A stretch of 37,503 nucleotides of DNA. Origin: JAVBSN01 sp031547045 (lineage in GTDB: Bacteria; Bacillota; Clostridia; Lachnospirales; Lachnospiraceae). The notes below the pieces were generated by a model. It saw only the letters and a list, made by a program, of their open reading frames with translations. It searched no databases and was not told where the DNA came from. The first letter of the stretch is position 1. Each line of letters starts with the position of its first letter. Location: positions 1-37,503 of the forward strand of contig JAVBSN010000058.1 in NCBI GenBank assembly GCA_031547045.1, read 5' to 3'. The translations under genes and the position numbers were made by a program. Shown piece by piece: positions 17,196-26,713 of this stretch.

Positions 17196-18677
17196 TTATA
17201 AATATTCGCATTTAAATTGAGTGAATTCTGCCTTACTGTTGTTCCCTACAGTATACAATCCAATTATTACTCCTGTAAAGCCTCCTGCTACTTCTGATGA
17301 TAAATATTTTGTCTGTGCCTTACCAAGTTCTACCCTATCTCCATCTCTTTCTATATAGAAATTATAGTACAGATTGTCTGCATCGATAACAAGTTTTGTA
17401 TTATTAATATTTTCTATATCAACCACACTTTCTATAGATTTAATATCTCCAATATTAAGTTTTTTAATTACTTGGTATTTATTATCAATATTACGAACCG
17501 CTAAATCATAATGATGATTCTCATCCATAAATAATGTTATTCCAGCTTCTCCATTAGTAACATTTATATTACATGAAATCTCTGCTACAAAATCCTTTTG
17601 ACGTATACCAATAAATGTAGGACTATCTACATCATCAAGTGTAATATCTGTGCCTTTTAATGTAAGACTATCATATCCAAATATATAATTTGATTCCTTT
17701 GGATGTCTAATATGACACCAGTCAATATCCCATTCAGTATTTTCAAATGTATAGCACATCTTTTCTTCTTGAATAAAATCTCCTTGAATATCAAAGCTAC
17801 CTACAACCGTTCCATTATGTCCTGCTGTAAACCAACCATCTTCACTAAATGTAACTGGAGTAAGAAATGTTTCTCTTCCAAGATGATGAAATGGTACCCA
17901 CTGTCCTATTTGGCGAAATCCTAAATGTATAATAAACCAGTTTCCATATTTGTCTTGGACTAAGTCTCCATGACCAACTCCTTGTATTTCAAATCCTCCT
18001 AAGTTACGATTTGTTAATACTGGGTTGTTTGGATAACTTTCAAATTCTCCATGTATAGATTTACTTCTAGCATATGTAACCATGTGTCCGAATTCTGTTC
18101 CACCTTCTGCTGCAACAAGATAATATTCTTCATTAATTTTATACATATGAGGACCTTCTAAATAACGACCACCTGATCCCTGCCATATTGCTTTGCTCGG
18201 TGTAAGTTTATTACCCGTTTCAATATCTATCTCACTTTGAATAACTCCAGATATACCACTATCATCATGTCCATTACTTAAAAAATATGTTTTGCCATCT
18301 TCAAAAAACAGAGATGGATCTATTCCATCCTGTTCAACACATATAGGTTCAGACCATTCACCATATATATTATCTGTCCATATATAAAAGTTTCTGCGAG
18401 TAGTATCATTGGTTGTAACCATATAAAAGCGACCATTATTATATCTAATTGTTGGCGCAAATACTCCACCTGAACTATTTACTCCATCAAGTTCTATCTG
18501 ACTTTTTCTAGTTAAGCAATGCCCTATTTGCCTCCAATTTACAAGATCTTCACTTTCAAACAAAGGAACACCTGGAAAGTATTGCATTGAACTACACACA
18601 AGATAATATTTATTTTCAACTTTACACACACTAGGGTCTGGATAAAATCCTTTTATTATAGGATTATTATATATCAT
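17196..18677 (-). CDS. GH43 beta-xylosidase/alpha-arabinofuranosidase
   Basis: The 493-residue glycosidase carries the three GH43 catalytic acids: the base Asp14 in FYPDPSVCKV, the pKa modulator Asp120 in DGIDPSLFF and the acid Glu174 in YLEGPHMYK. SSMQYFPGVPLFESEDLVNW after the first blade is typical of beta-xylosidase subfamilies. A C-terminal beta-sandwich starts near residue 310, as in two-domain xylosidases. No signal peptide is visible, so it should act in the cytoplasm on imported xylo- or arabino-oligosaccharides. AGGAGG precedes the ATG. A TATAAT-like -10 box lies at 18730-18725 (minus) in the divergent gap with the next gene. Exact substrate cannot be decided from sequence. Confidence 0.9.
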   Translation of the reverse strand: MIYNNPIIKGFYPDPSVCKVENKYYLVCSSMQYFPGVPLFESEDLVNWRQIGHCLTRKSQIELDGVNSSGGVFAPTIRYNNGRFYMVTTNDTTRRNFYIWTDNIYGEWSEPICVEQDGIDPSLFFEDGKTYFLSNGHDDSGISGVIQSEIDIETGNKLTPSKAIWQGSGGRYLEGPHMYKINEEYYLVAAEGGTEFGHMVTYARSKSIHGEFESYPNNPVLTNRNLGGFEIQGVGHGDLVQDKYGNWFIIHLGFRQIGQWVPFHHLGRETFLTPVTFSEDGWFTAGHNGTVVGSFDIQGDFIQEEKMCYTFENTEWDIDWCHIRHPKESNYIFGYDSLTLKGTDITLDDVDSPTFIGIRQKDFVAEISCNINVTNGEAGITLFMDENHHYDLAVRNIDNKYQVIKKLNIGDIKSIESVVDIENINNTKLVIDADNLYYNFYIERDGDRVELGKAQTKYLSSEVAGGFTGVIIGLYTVGNNSKAEFTQFKCEYL

Positions 18678-18789
18678 ATAGATTTCCTCCTACTTTTTAA
18701 TGCTTTTATTATTAACATATATCAATTATAATAAATGTGTTGGTTATTGAATACATTGTATATTGCATTATTTTTAGGGGGATATTTCT

Positions 18790-19479
18790 ATGTCACAAAA
18801 ATACATACTTATAATAGATGATGATAAAGACCTTTCTTTTATAATCAAAGAAATGCTTGAAAGCTATAATTATGCTGTTACCTGTGCATATGATACCGAC
18901 ACTGCATTTTCATTATTAACTGACAATACATATAATTTAATCTTATTAGATATTAACTTACCTGATGGCACAGGTTTTGAAATCTGTAAAGAACTTCGTC
19001 TCGTGTCTACAGTTCCTGTAATCTTTGCAAGCGCCCGTACTAGCGAAGATGACCGTATTACTGGCTTTGATATAGGTGGAGATGATTATCTTTCAAAGCC
19101 TTATTCCCTTAAAGAACTTCTTTCAAGAATAAATGCTCTTATTAGGCGTACCTATGGATTTTCAGATGAAGAAAAGATAGTGACCTTCGGAAATGTTAAT
19201 GTTAATATAACCAAACGAACTGTCAGTAAAAATGGTTCTCAGATTTCTCTATCTCTTAAAGAATTTGACCTACTATCATATCTTTGTGAACATAAAAATG
19301 TTGCTCTACAAAAGAACAATATTATTTCAGAAGTATGGGGTGCATTTAACCAAGTAGAACCATCAACACTTACAGTTCATATCAGATGGCTTAGAGAAAA
19401 ATTAGAGGATAATCCAGAATCACCAAAGTATATTAAAACTATTTGGGGTATTGGATATATGTTGGATGAAGGAAAATAG
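18790..19479 (+). CDS. OmpR-family response regulator of the ABC-exporter module
   Basis: The 229-residue regulator has receiver residues IIDDDKD, Asp54 (LLDINLPDG), Ser81 and Lys103 (SKPYSL). Its winged-helix output domain has SLSLKEFDLLSYLCEHKNVA and the wing IWGIGYMLDE. A GGGGG-rich ribosome site precedes the ATG. The kinase gene follows after three bases. The ABC exporter downstream is the likely regulatory target, as in VanRS/BceRS-like modules. The gene shares a 112-base divergent gap with the GH43 gene. Confidence 0.9.
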   Translation: MSQKYILIIDDDKDLSFIIKEMLESYNYAVTCAYDTDTAFSLLTDNTYNLILLDINLPDGTGFEICKELRLVSTVPVIFASARTSEDDRITGFDIGGDDYLSKPYSLKELLSRINALIRRTYGFSDEEKIVTFGNVNVNITKRTVSKNGSQISLSLKEFDLLSYLCEHKNVALQKNNIISEVWGAFNQVEPSTLTVHIRWLREKLEDNPESPKYIKTIWGIGYMLDEGK

Positions 19480-19482
19480 TAT

Positions 19483-20649
19483 ATGAAGAAAAAACTTATT
19501 CTAATAACATTAACATTTATATTTATTATTATAGCTACTGGATTATCATTTATATATGTACAAAAGCCTAAAAATATAAACGATAATATTTCTGAATGTG
19601 TTGTTAATCTAAATGAAATTGAACAACTTACAAAGTCATCAACAACTAATAGCCCTGATGAATTTCAAATTATTCAAGATAAGATTAATTCACTTCAATA
19701 TGATATTAAAAGCATTGATTATGACACTGATAAAACTGATATTTATAATCGCATATATATAATATGTGGCATCTGTATTATCTTTGTTTTATTAGTATTT
19801 TGTTATGTGTATTTTGCTATCCTCAATCCTTTTTATAAAATGAAAGATTATGCAAAACATATTGCTTCAGGAAAATTTGATATACCTCTAGATTATGAAC
19901 GGTCTAATTATTTTGGAGAATTTACTTGGGCATTTGACCATATGAGAAAAGAAATTACTGTTGCTCGTTCTTGTGAAAAACAAGCAATTGAAAATAATAA
20001 AACTATAATAGCAACCCTTTCTCACGACATTAAGACTCCTATAGCTTCAATCCGTGCCTATGCAGAAGGGTTAGAAGCAAACATTAATGGAACTGTAGAA
20101 AAGCGTTCTCAATATTTAAATGTAATTATCAACAAATGTGATGAAGTTGCATCTCTTACTAACGACCTTTTTCTTCATTCCCTCTCTGATTTGGATAAGC
20201 TGAAAATCAATCTAGAGAATGTTGAAATATGCAATCTTCTAAAAGATACAATTAAAGAAATATGTATGGAGCAAGAAGACATTAATTTTTCTATTCCAAC
20301 TTATGAAGCTAATGTATTAATGGATAAAAATAGATTTATACAAATCACAGAAAATATAATTAATAATTCAAGAAAGTACGCTAAAACTAGCATAAATATA
20401 TATACTGAAATTATTGATAATAATATATACATTCATTTTAGAGACTTTGGTGCTGGTATTCCAGACGAGGATATGCCCTTTATTTTCAATAAATTTTATC
20501 GAGGTAGAAATTGTGGCAATGAACAAGGATCAGGATTGGGCTTATATATTATAGACTATACAGTTAAGCAAATGAAGGGACAAATATCTTTGCATAACCA
20601 TATAGACGGATTAGAAGCTACTATTGTATTTCCAATCTGTTCTTTATAA
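19483..20649 (+). CDS. Sensor histidine kinase of the ABC-exporter module
   Basis: The 388-residue kinase has membrane helices at about 5-25 and 92-112 enclosing a roughly 65-residue extracellular loop. A HAMP segment then leads to ATLSHDIKTPIASIRAY with His181. The ATPase domain has TENIINNSRKYAK, DFGAGIPDEDMPFIF and GSGLGLYIID. It is complete. The loop is longer than in BceS-type kinases, which have almost no extracellular part, so this kinase may sense a ligand itself. Its last 29 bases overlap the end of the convergent IrrE-like gene. The start lies three bases after the regulator stop. Confidence 0.9.
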   Translation: MKKKLILITLTFIFIIIATGLSFIYVQKPKNINDNISECVVNLNEIEQLTKSSTTNSPDEFQIIQDKINSLQYDIKSIDYDTDKTDIYNRIYIICGICIIFVLLVFCYVYFAILNPFYKMKDYAKHIASGKFDIPLDYERSNYFGEFTWAFDHMRKEITVARSCEKQAIENNKTIIATLSHDIKTPIASIRAYAEGLEANINGTVEKRSQYLNVIINKCDEVASLTNDLFLHSLSDLDKLKINLENVEICNLLKDTIKEICMEQEDINFSIPTYEANVLMDKNRFIQITENIINNSRKYAKTSINIYTEIIDNNIYIHFRDFGAGIPDEDMPFIFNKFYRGRNCGNEQGSGLGLYIIDYTVKQMKGQISLHNHIDGLEATIVFPICSL

Positions 20650-21172
20650 CATGTTCTGGTGTAAGATACTTCTTACACAATATTTCTAACACCTCTTCAG
20701 TTTTATAACTTTGTATGTACTGCTCTATCATTTTTTTATTAACATTATACGCTTGCTCTGTAAACAATAGATTACATGCAAATTTAAATGCTGCTTGTTC
20801 AATAATATTATTATTTTTATCCTTGCATAAGAGATGAGTATCTGCCTTATTTTCCTCATCTATGTAATCTCTTGTAATTAAATAATATCCTATTTCAAAT
20901 GCTATTGCTAACCTACAATATTCTGAGCCATAATCATCTATTACTACTATTGTTTTGTCCTTTAAAAGCATACCATAAATGCTTTCTTCAGATAGTTTCT
21001 TAATAGATTCTTTGTCAGTATAATATACTTCAAAGCCCATTCGCTTTGCCAATATTGTAAGCACTACTACATCTGATGTAAGAGAATAATATTTTGATAC
21101 TTTTTTTATGTACTTTTTAACGTTAATTTCTTCGTTATTTTTCTTATTATCAAACTGTATTACAGTTCCCAT
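20621..21172 (-). CDS. Degenerate ImmA/IrrE-like protein (zinc site lost)
   Basis: The 183-residue protein follows the ImmA/IrrE peptidase layout (PF06114): an N-terminal helical part, a strand TIVVIDDYGSE, then the helix RLAIAFEIGYYLI where family members read R-x-x-x-A-H-E-x-x-H. Both zinc His are replaced, FEIGY standing for HExxH at 92-96. The second helix EQAAFKFACNLLF (from 125) keeps the Glu and the typical AxxFAxxLL pattern. Proteolysis is therefore unlikely; a binding or sensing role is possible. It sits between the kinase and the ABC exporter on the opposite strand. Family members usually pair with XRE regulators, but none is visible here. Confidence 0.65.
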   Translation of the reverse strand: MGTVIQFDNKKNNEEINVKKYIKKVSKYYSLTSDVVVLTILAKRMGFEVYYTDKESIKKLSEESIYGMLLKDKTIVVIDDYGSEYCRLAIAFEIGYYLITRDYIDEENKADTHLLCKDKNNNIIEQAAFKFACNLLFTEQAYNVNKKMIEQYIQSYKTEEVLEILCKKYLTPEHVIKNRLEIQ

Positions 21173-21334
21173 GTCATCACCCTACTTAATAATAATATGA
21201 AGGGTAATAATTGTATACAAGTACTTTTTACCATACTATTATCACTTAGCGACTGGTAGATCACCATCTCTTAAGGACTTCTTAATATTTATTTTGCTAG
21301 AATGAAACATCTTATTTAGGAAAGGAATATTATT

Positions 21335-22096
21335 ATGAAAGATATTATTTTATCAGCAAAAGGATTATATAAAAGCTATGCTCATAACGGAAATCAAAAT
21401 CATATACTAAGCAATATTGATTTAGATATTTACAAAGGTGATTTTACTATCGTTATGGGGGCTTCTGGTTCTGGAAAGTCTACTCTTTTATATTCGTTAA
21501 GTGGTATGGATAGGGCAACTTCAGGACAGGTTATATATAACGATTCTGACTTGGTAACTATGAAAGAAAAGAATCTTACTAACCTTCGCCACAGAGACTT
21601 TGGATTTATATTTCAACAGATGCACTTAATTAGTAACTTATCTTTGTTTGAAAACATAGCTGTACCTGGTTATTTAAATAAAGATAAAACTGCCATAGAT
21701 GTAAAGGCAAAAGCTAATGAATTACTTGACAAAATGGAACTAACAGATATTAAAACTCATCTACCATCGCAAGCCTCTGGTGGCGAACAACAACGATGTG
21801 CTATCTCAAGAGCCATAATCAATACGCCTAAGTTACTTTTTGCTGATGAACCAACAGGTGCTCTTAATCGTAAAAATACTACTAGGGTTTTAGATTTACT
21901 TACTGACCTTAATAAATCAGGCCAAAGTATTCTTATGGTAACCCATGATATTCGTGCTGCTTTGCGTGCCACAAGACTTTTATATATTGCTGATGGAAAA
22001 ATAATTGGTGAACTTCCTATGTCTCCTTACAATCCTGATGAAGAAAAAAGCCGTGAGATTCAAGTAAATGCTTGGCTTTCATCTATGGAATGGTAG
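21335..22096 (+). CDS. ABC exporter ATP-binding protein (MacB/BceA type)
   Basis: The 253-residue ATPase has Walker A GASGSGKST (42-50), the Q-loop region FGFIFQQMHLI, signature ASGGEQQRCAISRA (147-160), Walker B LLFADEP (167-173) and the switch His in MVTHD. It belongs to the MacB/LolD/BceA branch that pairs with FtsX-type permeases. The permease starts eight bases after its stop. A -10-like TAGAAT lies at 21298-21303 without a good -35 box, as expected of an activator-dependent promoter. It is probably controlled by the adjacent two-component system. Confidence 0.92.
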   Translation: MKDIILSAKGLYKSYAHNGNQNHILSNIDLDIYKGDFTIVMGASGSGKSTLLYSLSGMDRATSGQVIYNDSDLVTMKEKNLTNLRHRDFGFIFQQMHLISNLSLFENIAVPGYLNKDKTAIDVKAKANELLDKMELTDIKTHLPSQASGGEQQRCAISRAIINTPKLLFADEPTGALNRKNTTRVLDLLTDLNKSGQSILMVTHDIRAALRATRLLYIADGKIIGELPMSPYNPDEEKSREIQVNAWLSSMEW

Positions 22097-22104
22097 GTGA
22101 TACT

Positions 22105-24444
22105 ATGGAAATATTAACCTTAATAAAAGCTAACATACGCCACAAAAAAGGCTCTTTTATAAGTATTATTATCCTTATGATTCTTATTTCAACAGCATTA
22201 ACATTTATATTAAGCCTAAAAGATAATTGTCAAATTAGTATTGAAAATGCTCTTAACCATGTAGATGCTGGAAATCTGAATGTATACATAAAAGAGCAGA
22301 ACAAGAGCGATGAGCTTATGCAATCTGTGTTAAATAGCTGTCTAGTAAAAGATGTTAAAGCTCATCCAACTGTTGCTTGTGGCTCGCCTGAAGTAAATGG
22401 ATACAAAGATGGAAACAGCTACTTTATGGAAAAGCTAAGACCAGAGATAAAATTATTAAATAGTAACTTAGACGGATACGAAGATAATGTACCACCACTT
22501 AAAAGTGGAGAAGTATACATTCCACAAGGTATTTGTACTAATCTAAAATGTGATATAGGTGATACTATTACAGCTCAAACCATTGCAGGTGAGATTAGGT
22601 TGAAAATTGTAGGTATTGTCATTGAGCCAACAAATGGCTCTGCTATGATGGGTTGGAAACAAGTTTTTATTAGTGATGAAGATTTTGATAAATTTTATGA
22701 TGAGTGTAAGCAAGTCGAGACAGAAGATATGTCATCTGCTTTTCATTTTTTAGAAATATATAAGGCTGATGACTGTCCCCTTACTGATGCCCAATTCAAG
22801 CGTCAGCTTAATCTTGAAACAGGAATTATTGATAATGCTTTTGGTTCACTATCAAAGGATATGGTTATTCATTATGTTAGTCTCTTTCCCGATATTATTT
22901 GCTCGATACTAATGGTTTTCATAGGATTTTTAATGATAGTAGTACTAATTGTTATGGGTCATACAATTTCAACTGGAATAGAGATGGACTATGTTAACTT
23001 AGGTATAATGAAATCACAAGGATTTACAAATTATAAAATCAAAATAATTTTTGCTATACAGTACTTATCTGCTCAGATTATTGGAATTATAATCGGTATG
23101 CTTCTTGCCTTTCCGTTGACAAAAGCATTTGGAAATGTATTTCAACCAATAACCTCTATTCTTGCAGAAAATCATATATCTATAGGTAAAAGTCTACTTG
23201 TTATGCTTGGGATTTTAATTATCTCAGGATTATTTATAATCTTTGCCACAACGAAGATCGGAAATATTTCACCTGTAAAAGCGCTTTCAGGTGGACGAGA
23301 GGATATATATTTTGACAGTAGAATAAACGCACCTATTAATAAAAAAATGTTGTTATCAAGCCTTGCACTCCGACAGTTTACTTCAAATAAACGTCAATAT
23401 GTAGGACTTATTATGATAGTTACTATTTTGGTTTTCTTTATGACAACAATTATGATTTTAAGTAATTCTGTAACCTCAAAATCGACTATTCAAGCAATGG
23501 GCGAATTATATACGGAGATTGATGTTAACTTTAAAGAAGAAATCGATGATGATACTTTAAAAGAATTTGAAGATACTGTGGAAGAATATTGTAGCATTGA
23601 TAAAAAATATTATATTAGTACAAAATATTTATCTGTTGATGGAGAAGAACTATATTGTTGTATCTATAAAGATCCAGAAATAATTCTAGGTATATCAAAA
23701 GGTCGAGCCCCTCTATATGATAATGAAATTATTATAACAGATATTGTGGTAGAGGAACTTAACCTAAATATAGGAGATACAGTTACTGTTGCTCATAATG
23801 ATAAACGAGCCGAATATATTATTTCTGGTTTATATCAATCTATGAATGATACTGGTTTATGCTTTGCTATGTCTCTTGAAGGCGCAAGAAAACTAGGCAT
23901 TGAAAATATATATTCGGCTGGTTATAGCTTGTCTGACCCATCTAAATCAGAGGAAATTGCAGATGCTCTAAATGAAAAATTTGGAGATATAATCGAAGCT
24001 GAATCCCAAGAATTAGGTGGCTCTGATCCTGTTAATCTGGCAGTAAATGTGATGAAAGTTATTATTTACTTCTTCTCTATTATATTTGCCCTTGTGGTTG
24101 TCCATATGGTTTGCTCTAAAACCTTTTTACGAGAGAAAACCCATATTGGCATATACAAGGCACTGGGCTTTACATCAAATAGGTTAAGACTTCAGTTTGC
24201 TATACGATTTTTGATTGTTTCAATTATTGGTTCAATACTTAGCTGTTTTCTCAGTATTTTATTAACAAATAGGCTTCTAAATCTAGCTCTTAGGTCAATG
24301 GGCATTACAAACTTTATAGCAGATTTTACTCCACTAACATTTATTATTCCAATTACATTGATATGTATTTGCTTCTTCCTATTTGCATATATGGCCACAA
24401 GAAAAATTAAAAGTGTTGAAGTCAGAGAGTTAGTTATAGAATAA
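22105..24444 (+). CDS. FtsX-type ABC permease, duplicated core
   Basis: I use the ATG at 22105, preceded by AGGTGA; it gives MEILTLIKANIRHKKGSF, the normal start for this family, and 779 residues. A first helix near 18-38 leads to a large extracellular domain (about 40-250). An FtsX-like helix group spans about 250-395, another helix lies near 434-454, then a second extracellular domain and a second FtsX group to the C terminus. Family members export or shield against antimicrobial peptides and lipids, or release lipoproteins. With the ATPase and two-component system upstream, a peptide or envelope-stress exporter is the best guess; the substrate is unknown. Confidence 0.88.
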   Translation: MEILTLIKANIRHKKGSFISIIILMILISTALTFILSLKDNCQISIENALNHVDAGNLNVYIKEQNKSDELMQSVLNSCLVKDVKAHPTVACGSPEVNGYKDGNSYFMEKLRPEIKLLNSNLDGYEDNVPPLKSGEVYIPQGICTNLKCDIGDTITAQTIAGEIRLKIVGIVIEPTNGSAMMGWKQVFISDEDFDKFYDECKQVETEDMSSAFHFLEIYKADDCPLTDAQFKRQLNLETGIIDNAFGSLSKDMVIHYVSLFPDIICSILMVFIGFLMIVVLIVMGHTISTGIEMDYVNLGIMKSQGFTNYKIKIIFAIQYLSAQIIGIIIGMLLAFPLTKAFGNVFQPITSILAENHISIGKSLLVMLGILIISGLFIIFATTKIGNISPVKALSGGREDIYFDSRINAPINKKMLLSSLALRQFTSNKRQYVGLIMIVTILVFFMTTIMILSNSVTSKSTIQAMGELYTEIDVNFKEEIDDDTLKEFEDTVEEYCSIDKKYYISTKYLSVDGEELYCCIYKDPEIILGISKGRAPLYDNEIIITDIVVEELNLNIGDTVTVAHNDKRAEYIISGLYQSMNDTGLCFAMSLEGARKLGIENIYSAGYSLSDPSKSEEIADALNEKFGDIIEAESQELGGSDPVNLAVNVMKVIIYFFSIIFALVVVHMVCSKTFLREKTHIGIYKALGFTSNRLRLQFAIRFLIVSIIGSILSCFLSILLTNRLLNLALRSMGITNFIADFTPLTFIIPITLICICFFLFAYMATRKIKSVEVRELVIE

Positions 24445-24460
24445 AATATAGTTTCTAATA

Positions 24461-24502
24461 AAAATAAAACCATTTTCTTAATCACGAAAATGGTTTTATT
24501 TT
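24461..24502. terminator. Bidirectional terminator between ABC permease and EIIC-EAL gene
   Basis: AAAATAAAACCATTTTC (24461-24477) and GAAAATGGTTTTATTTT (24486-24502) form a perfect 17-base stem with an 8-base loop. Each arm starts or ends in A or T runs, so the hairpin serves both convergent genes. Confidence 0.85.
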
Positions 24503-24507
24503 ATATT

Positions 24508-26616
24508 TTAATTATTAATATGCTTAACATATTCTGCAAAGTTCTCTATTGGTATAGCTGGCGAATATAAATATCCTTGATATAAGTTACAACCCATTTC
24601 CTTAAGAGCTTCTTTCTGTTCCCTATCCTCTACATATTCAGCTACTACTTCATAATCAAGAGTCTTTCCTAATGAAATAATAGAATCAATAATCTCTTTA
24701 GTTCTCTCATTAAGTAATACGTTTCTAACTATGCCTCCATCTAATTTAACATAATCAAAGTTGTTACCCTGAAGATAATTAAGAGATGTCGCTCCCATAC
24801 TAAAATCATCTATTGCTATTTTAATATGGTTCTCATGTAGTAATTCAAATATATTATTTAGTTCCTTACTCTCTAATAACTCTGTATGTTCTGTTATCTC
24901 AAGTTGAAGAATATTATCAGGAATATTATTTCTATTCTTAGCATCAATAATCCAATTAATAAATTCAATATCTATAAGTTGTCCAGTTTCAATATTAATT
25001 GATATTGGTATACTAATATCATGTTGATTTCCAAGTATATTAATATCTTCTAAAACTTTCTCAACTATACATCTGGTTAAATTATCATAACAATTATATT
25101 CCTTAGCAATACTAATAACTAATGGTGGATAAATATTATATTCTAATCCAGCCGACCATCTAAGAAGTGCTTCTGCTGATGCTACCTTCTCTTCTCTATT
25201 TACTTGAGGTTGATAATATATATTAATTTTATTATTCTCAATATCACTTATTAACTTATTTGTAAGCTCTTGTGCAACTTTAGATATTACATTAGGCATC
25301 TTCGCAAATTCACATGTGCTATTATCTTTCTCTGCCTCTTTAATCATACTAGTCATAGTATCAACCATTGTTTGAAATTGTATCTTTCGCATCTTATCAT
25401 TAATGCGTATAAATGGTAAATATATAAGAACTCCAACTATTACATTAAATAACTGTAACAATGTTCCTGTTATAGACCCTGTTGCCTTATATCCACTAAT
25501 TAATACAGGATCCGTCCAGCATATACTATTAACTGGCATAGGCACCAATCCTATTGATACAGCAAAATATGAAATTAATAGAACTATTACTGGTGTACAT
25601 ATAAAAGGAACTACAAATACTGGGTTAATTACTATAGGTAATCCAAATATCATAATTTCATTAATATTAAATAACATTGGTATTGCTGCTCTATGTACAA
25701 GCTTCTTATCATACTTATCTTTTGAAAATAGAATCAATCCAATTAATAAGCAAATTGCAGTACCACATCCACCCATTAGAACAAATACATCAAAAAATGA
25801 TTTTGTAAGTATTTCTCCTGATACATTTGTAAAAACAGTTCCATTTACTGCTTCAAAAGTGTTACCACCATGTATACCAAAAAACCACAATAAACTTTGC
25901 ATAAATATATCTAACGCTGCACTAAAAATATTTCTTCCCATTGACTTAAATGGTGCATTTATTCCTGCTATTATAAGTTGATTAAATCCTGAATATGGTG
26001 TGAACTTATCAATTATAACTGCAATAACAGAAAATACTGATACTGTTATTATCATAGGTCCAATAGCATTCATGGTATTACGAACTTCTGTATCAGCATA
26101 TATCTCTTTGCTTTTCTTAGCTACTATATAATACGATTTCAAAAATATTGTTGTAGATATTAATGCTACTAACATTGACGAAAAGATATTTCTAACATCT
26201 GTATAATTCAGAAGCATTGCTTTTACTTCTATGCCATCTACACCCATCAAATCTTTGGCTCCACTAAATATTACATAGGATACAATGGACACTATTATTG
26301 CTATAAAATTTATAGAAGTAAATTTCTCTGTAATCTGTAATGAATACTTATATGTAATAGCCGCCAATAAATATATTGCTGCAAATCCAAATGTGGCTTC
26401 ATATATAAATCCAAAAAATCTAAATATAATTCCACCTGCAAATGAAAGCATAAATTCCTTAACTACTGGTATAGGAAAATTCTGAAATAACAAAGAAAAA
26501 GCACCAATAATAAAAACAGGAATCATAATAACACAGCCCTGTCTAATACTTGATATTAATTTATTTCTCTCTATACTAGTATATATTTTAAAATAAAATT
26601 CTTCTATTCCAGTCAT
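24508..26616 (-). CDS. PTS EIIC-like membrane domain fused to a c-di-GMP phosphodiesterase (EAL) domain
   Basis: Residues 1-405 form a full EIIC domain of the lactose/cellobiose type (PF02378 superfamily) with about ten helices. The substrate-site motifs remain: FFGIHGGN with His249 and NINEIMIFGLPIVINP with Glu320. Residues 455-700 are an EAL domain with the signature AEALLRW (Glu482), Asn541, LEITEH (Glu573), AIDDF (Asp603-Asp604), YVKLDG (Lys624), VVAEYVE (Glu660) and YQGYLYSP (Gln680). All metal and catalytic positions are filled, so it should hydrolyse c-di-GMP. No EIIA or EIIB domain is attached or nearby, so sugar phosphorylation is doubtful. The channel more likely senses a sugar and controls the enzyme. 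A -10-like TATAAT lies at 26661-26656. Confidence 0.9.
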   Translation of the reverse strand: MTGIEEFYFKIYTSIERNKLISSIRQGCVIMIPVFIIGAFSLLFQNFPIPVVKEFMLSFAGGIIFRFFGFIYEATFGFAAIYLLAAITYKYSLQITEKFTSINFIAIIVSIVSYVIFSGAKDLMGVDGIEVKAMLLNYTDVRNIFSSMLVALISTTIFLKSYYIVAKKSKEIYADTEVRNTMNAIGPMIITVSVFSVIAVIIDKFTPYSGFNQLIIAGINAPFKSMGRNIFSAALDIFMQSLLWFFGIHGGNTFEAVNGTVFTNVSGEILTKSFFDVFVLMGGCGTAICLLIGLILFSKDKYDKKLVHRAAIPMLFNINEIMIFGLPIVINPVFVVPFICTPVIVLLISYFAVSIGLVPMPVNSICWTDPVLISGYKATGSITGTLLQLFNVIVGVLIYLPFIRINDKMRKIQFQTMVDTMTSMIKEAEKDNSTCEFAKMPNVISKVAQELTNKLISDIENNKINIYYQPQVNREEKVASAEALLRWSAGLEYNIYPPLVISIAKEYNCYDNLTRCIVEKVLEDINILGNQHDISIPISINIETGQLIDIEFINWIIDAKNRNNIPDNILQLEITEHTELLESKELNNIFELLHENHIKIAIDDFSMGATSLNYLQGNNFDYVKLDGGIVRNVLLNERTKEIIDSIISLGKTLDYEVVAEYVEDREQKEALKEMGCNLYQGYLYSPAIPIENFAEYVKHINN

Positions 26617-26665
26617 ATTTCACACACCATTCTGTAGTATATTTCTATATACTATATTATAACAA

Positions 26666-26708
26666 AATGCACTTAAAATGTATATATGAATAACATTTTA
26701 AGTGCATT
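26666..26708 (-). terminator. Terminator of murA
   Basis: AATGCACTTAAAATGT (26666-26681) pairs perfectly with ACATTTTAAGTGCATT (26693-26708) over 16 bases with an 11-base loop, followed leftwards by TTTTGTTAT. It starts six bases after the murA stop. Confidence 0.8.
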
Positions 26709-26713
26709 AATAT

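Noticed and set aside
19483..20649. BceS-type intramembrane-sensing kinase
   Set aside because: The extracellular loop is about 65 residues and the protein has a HAMP segment, unlike the small-loop BceS group.
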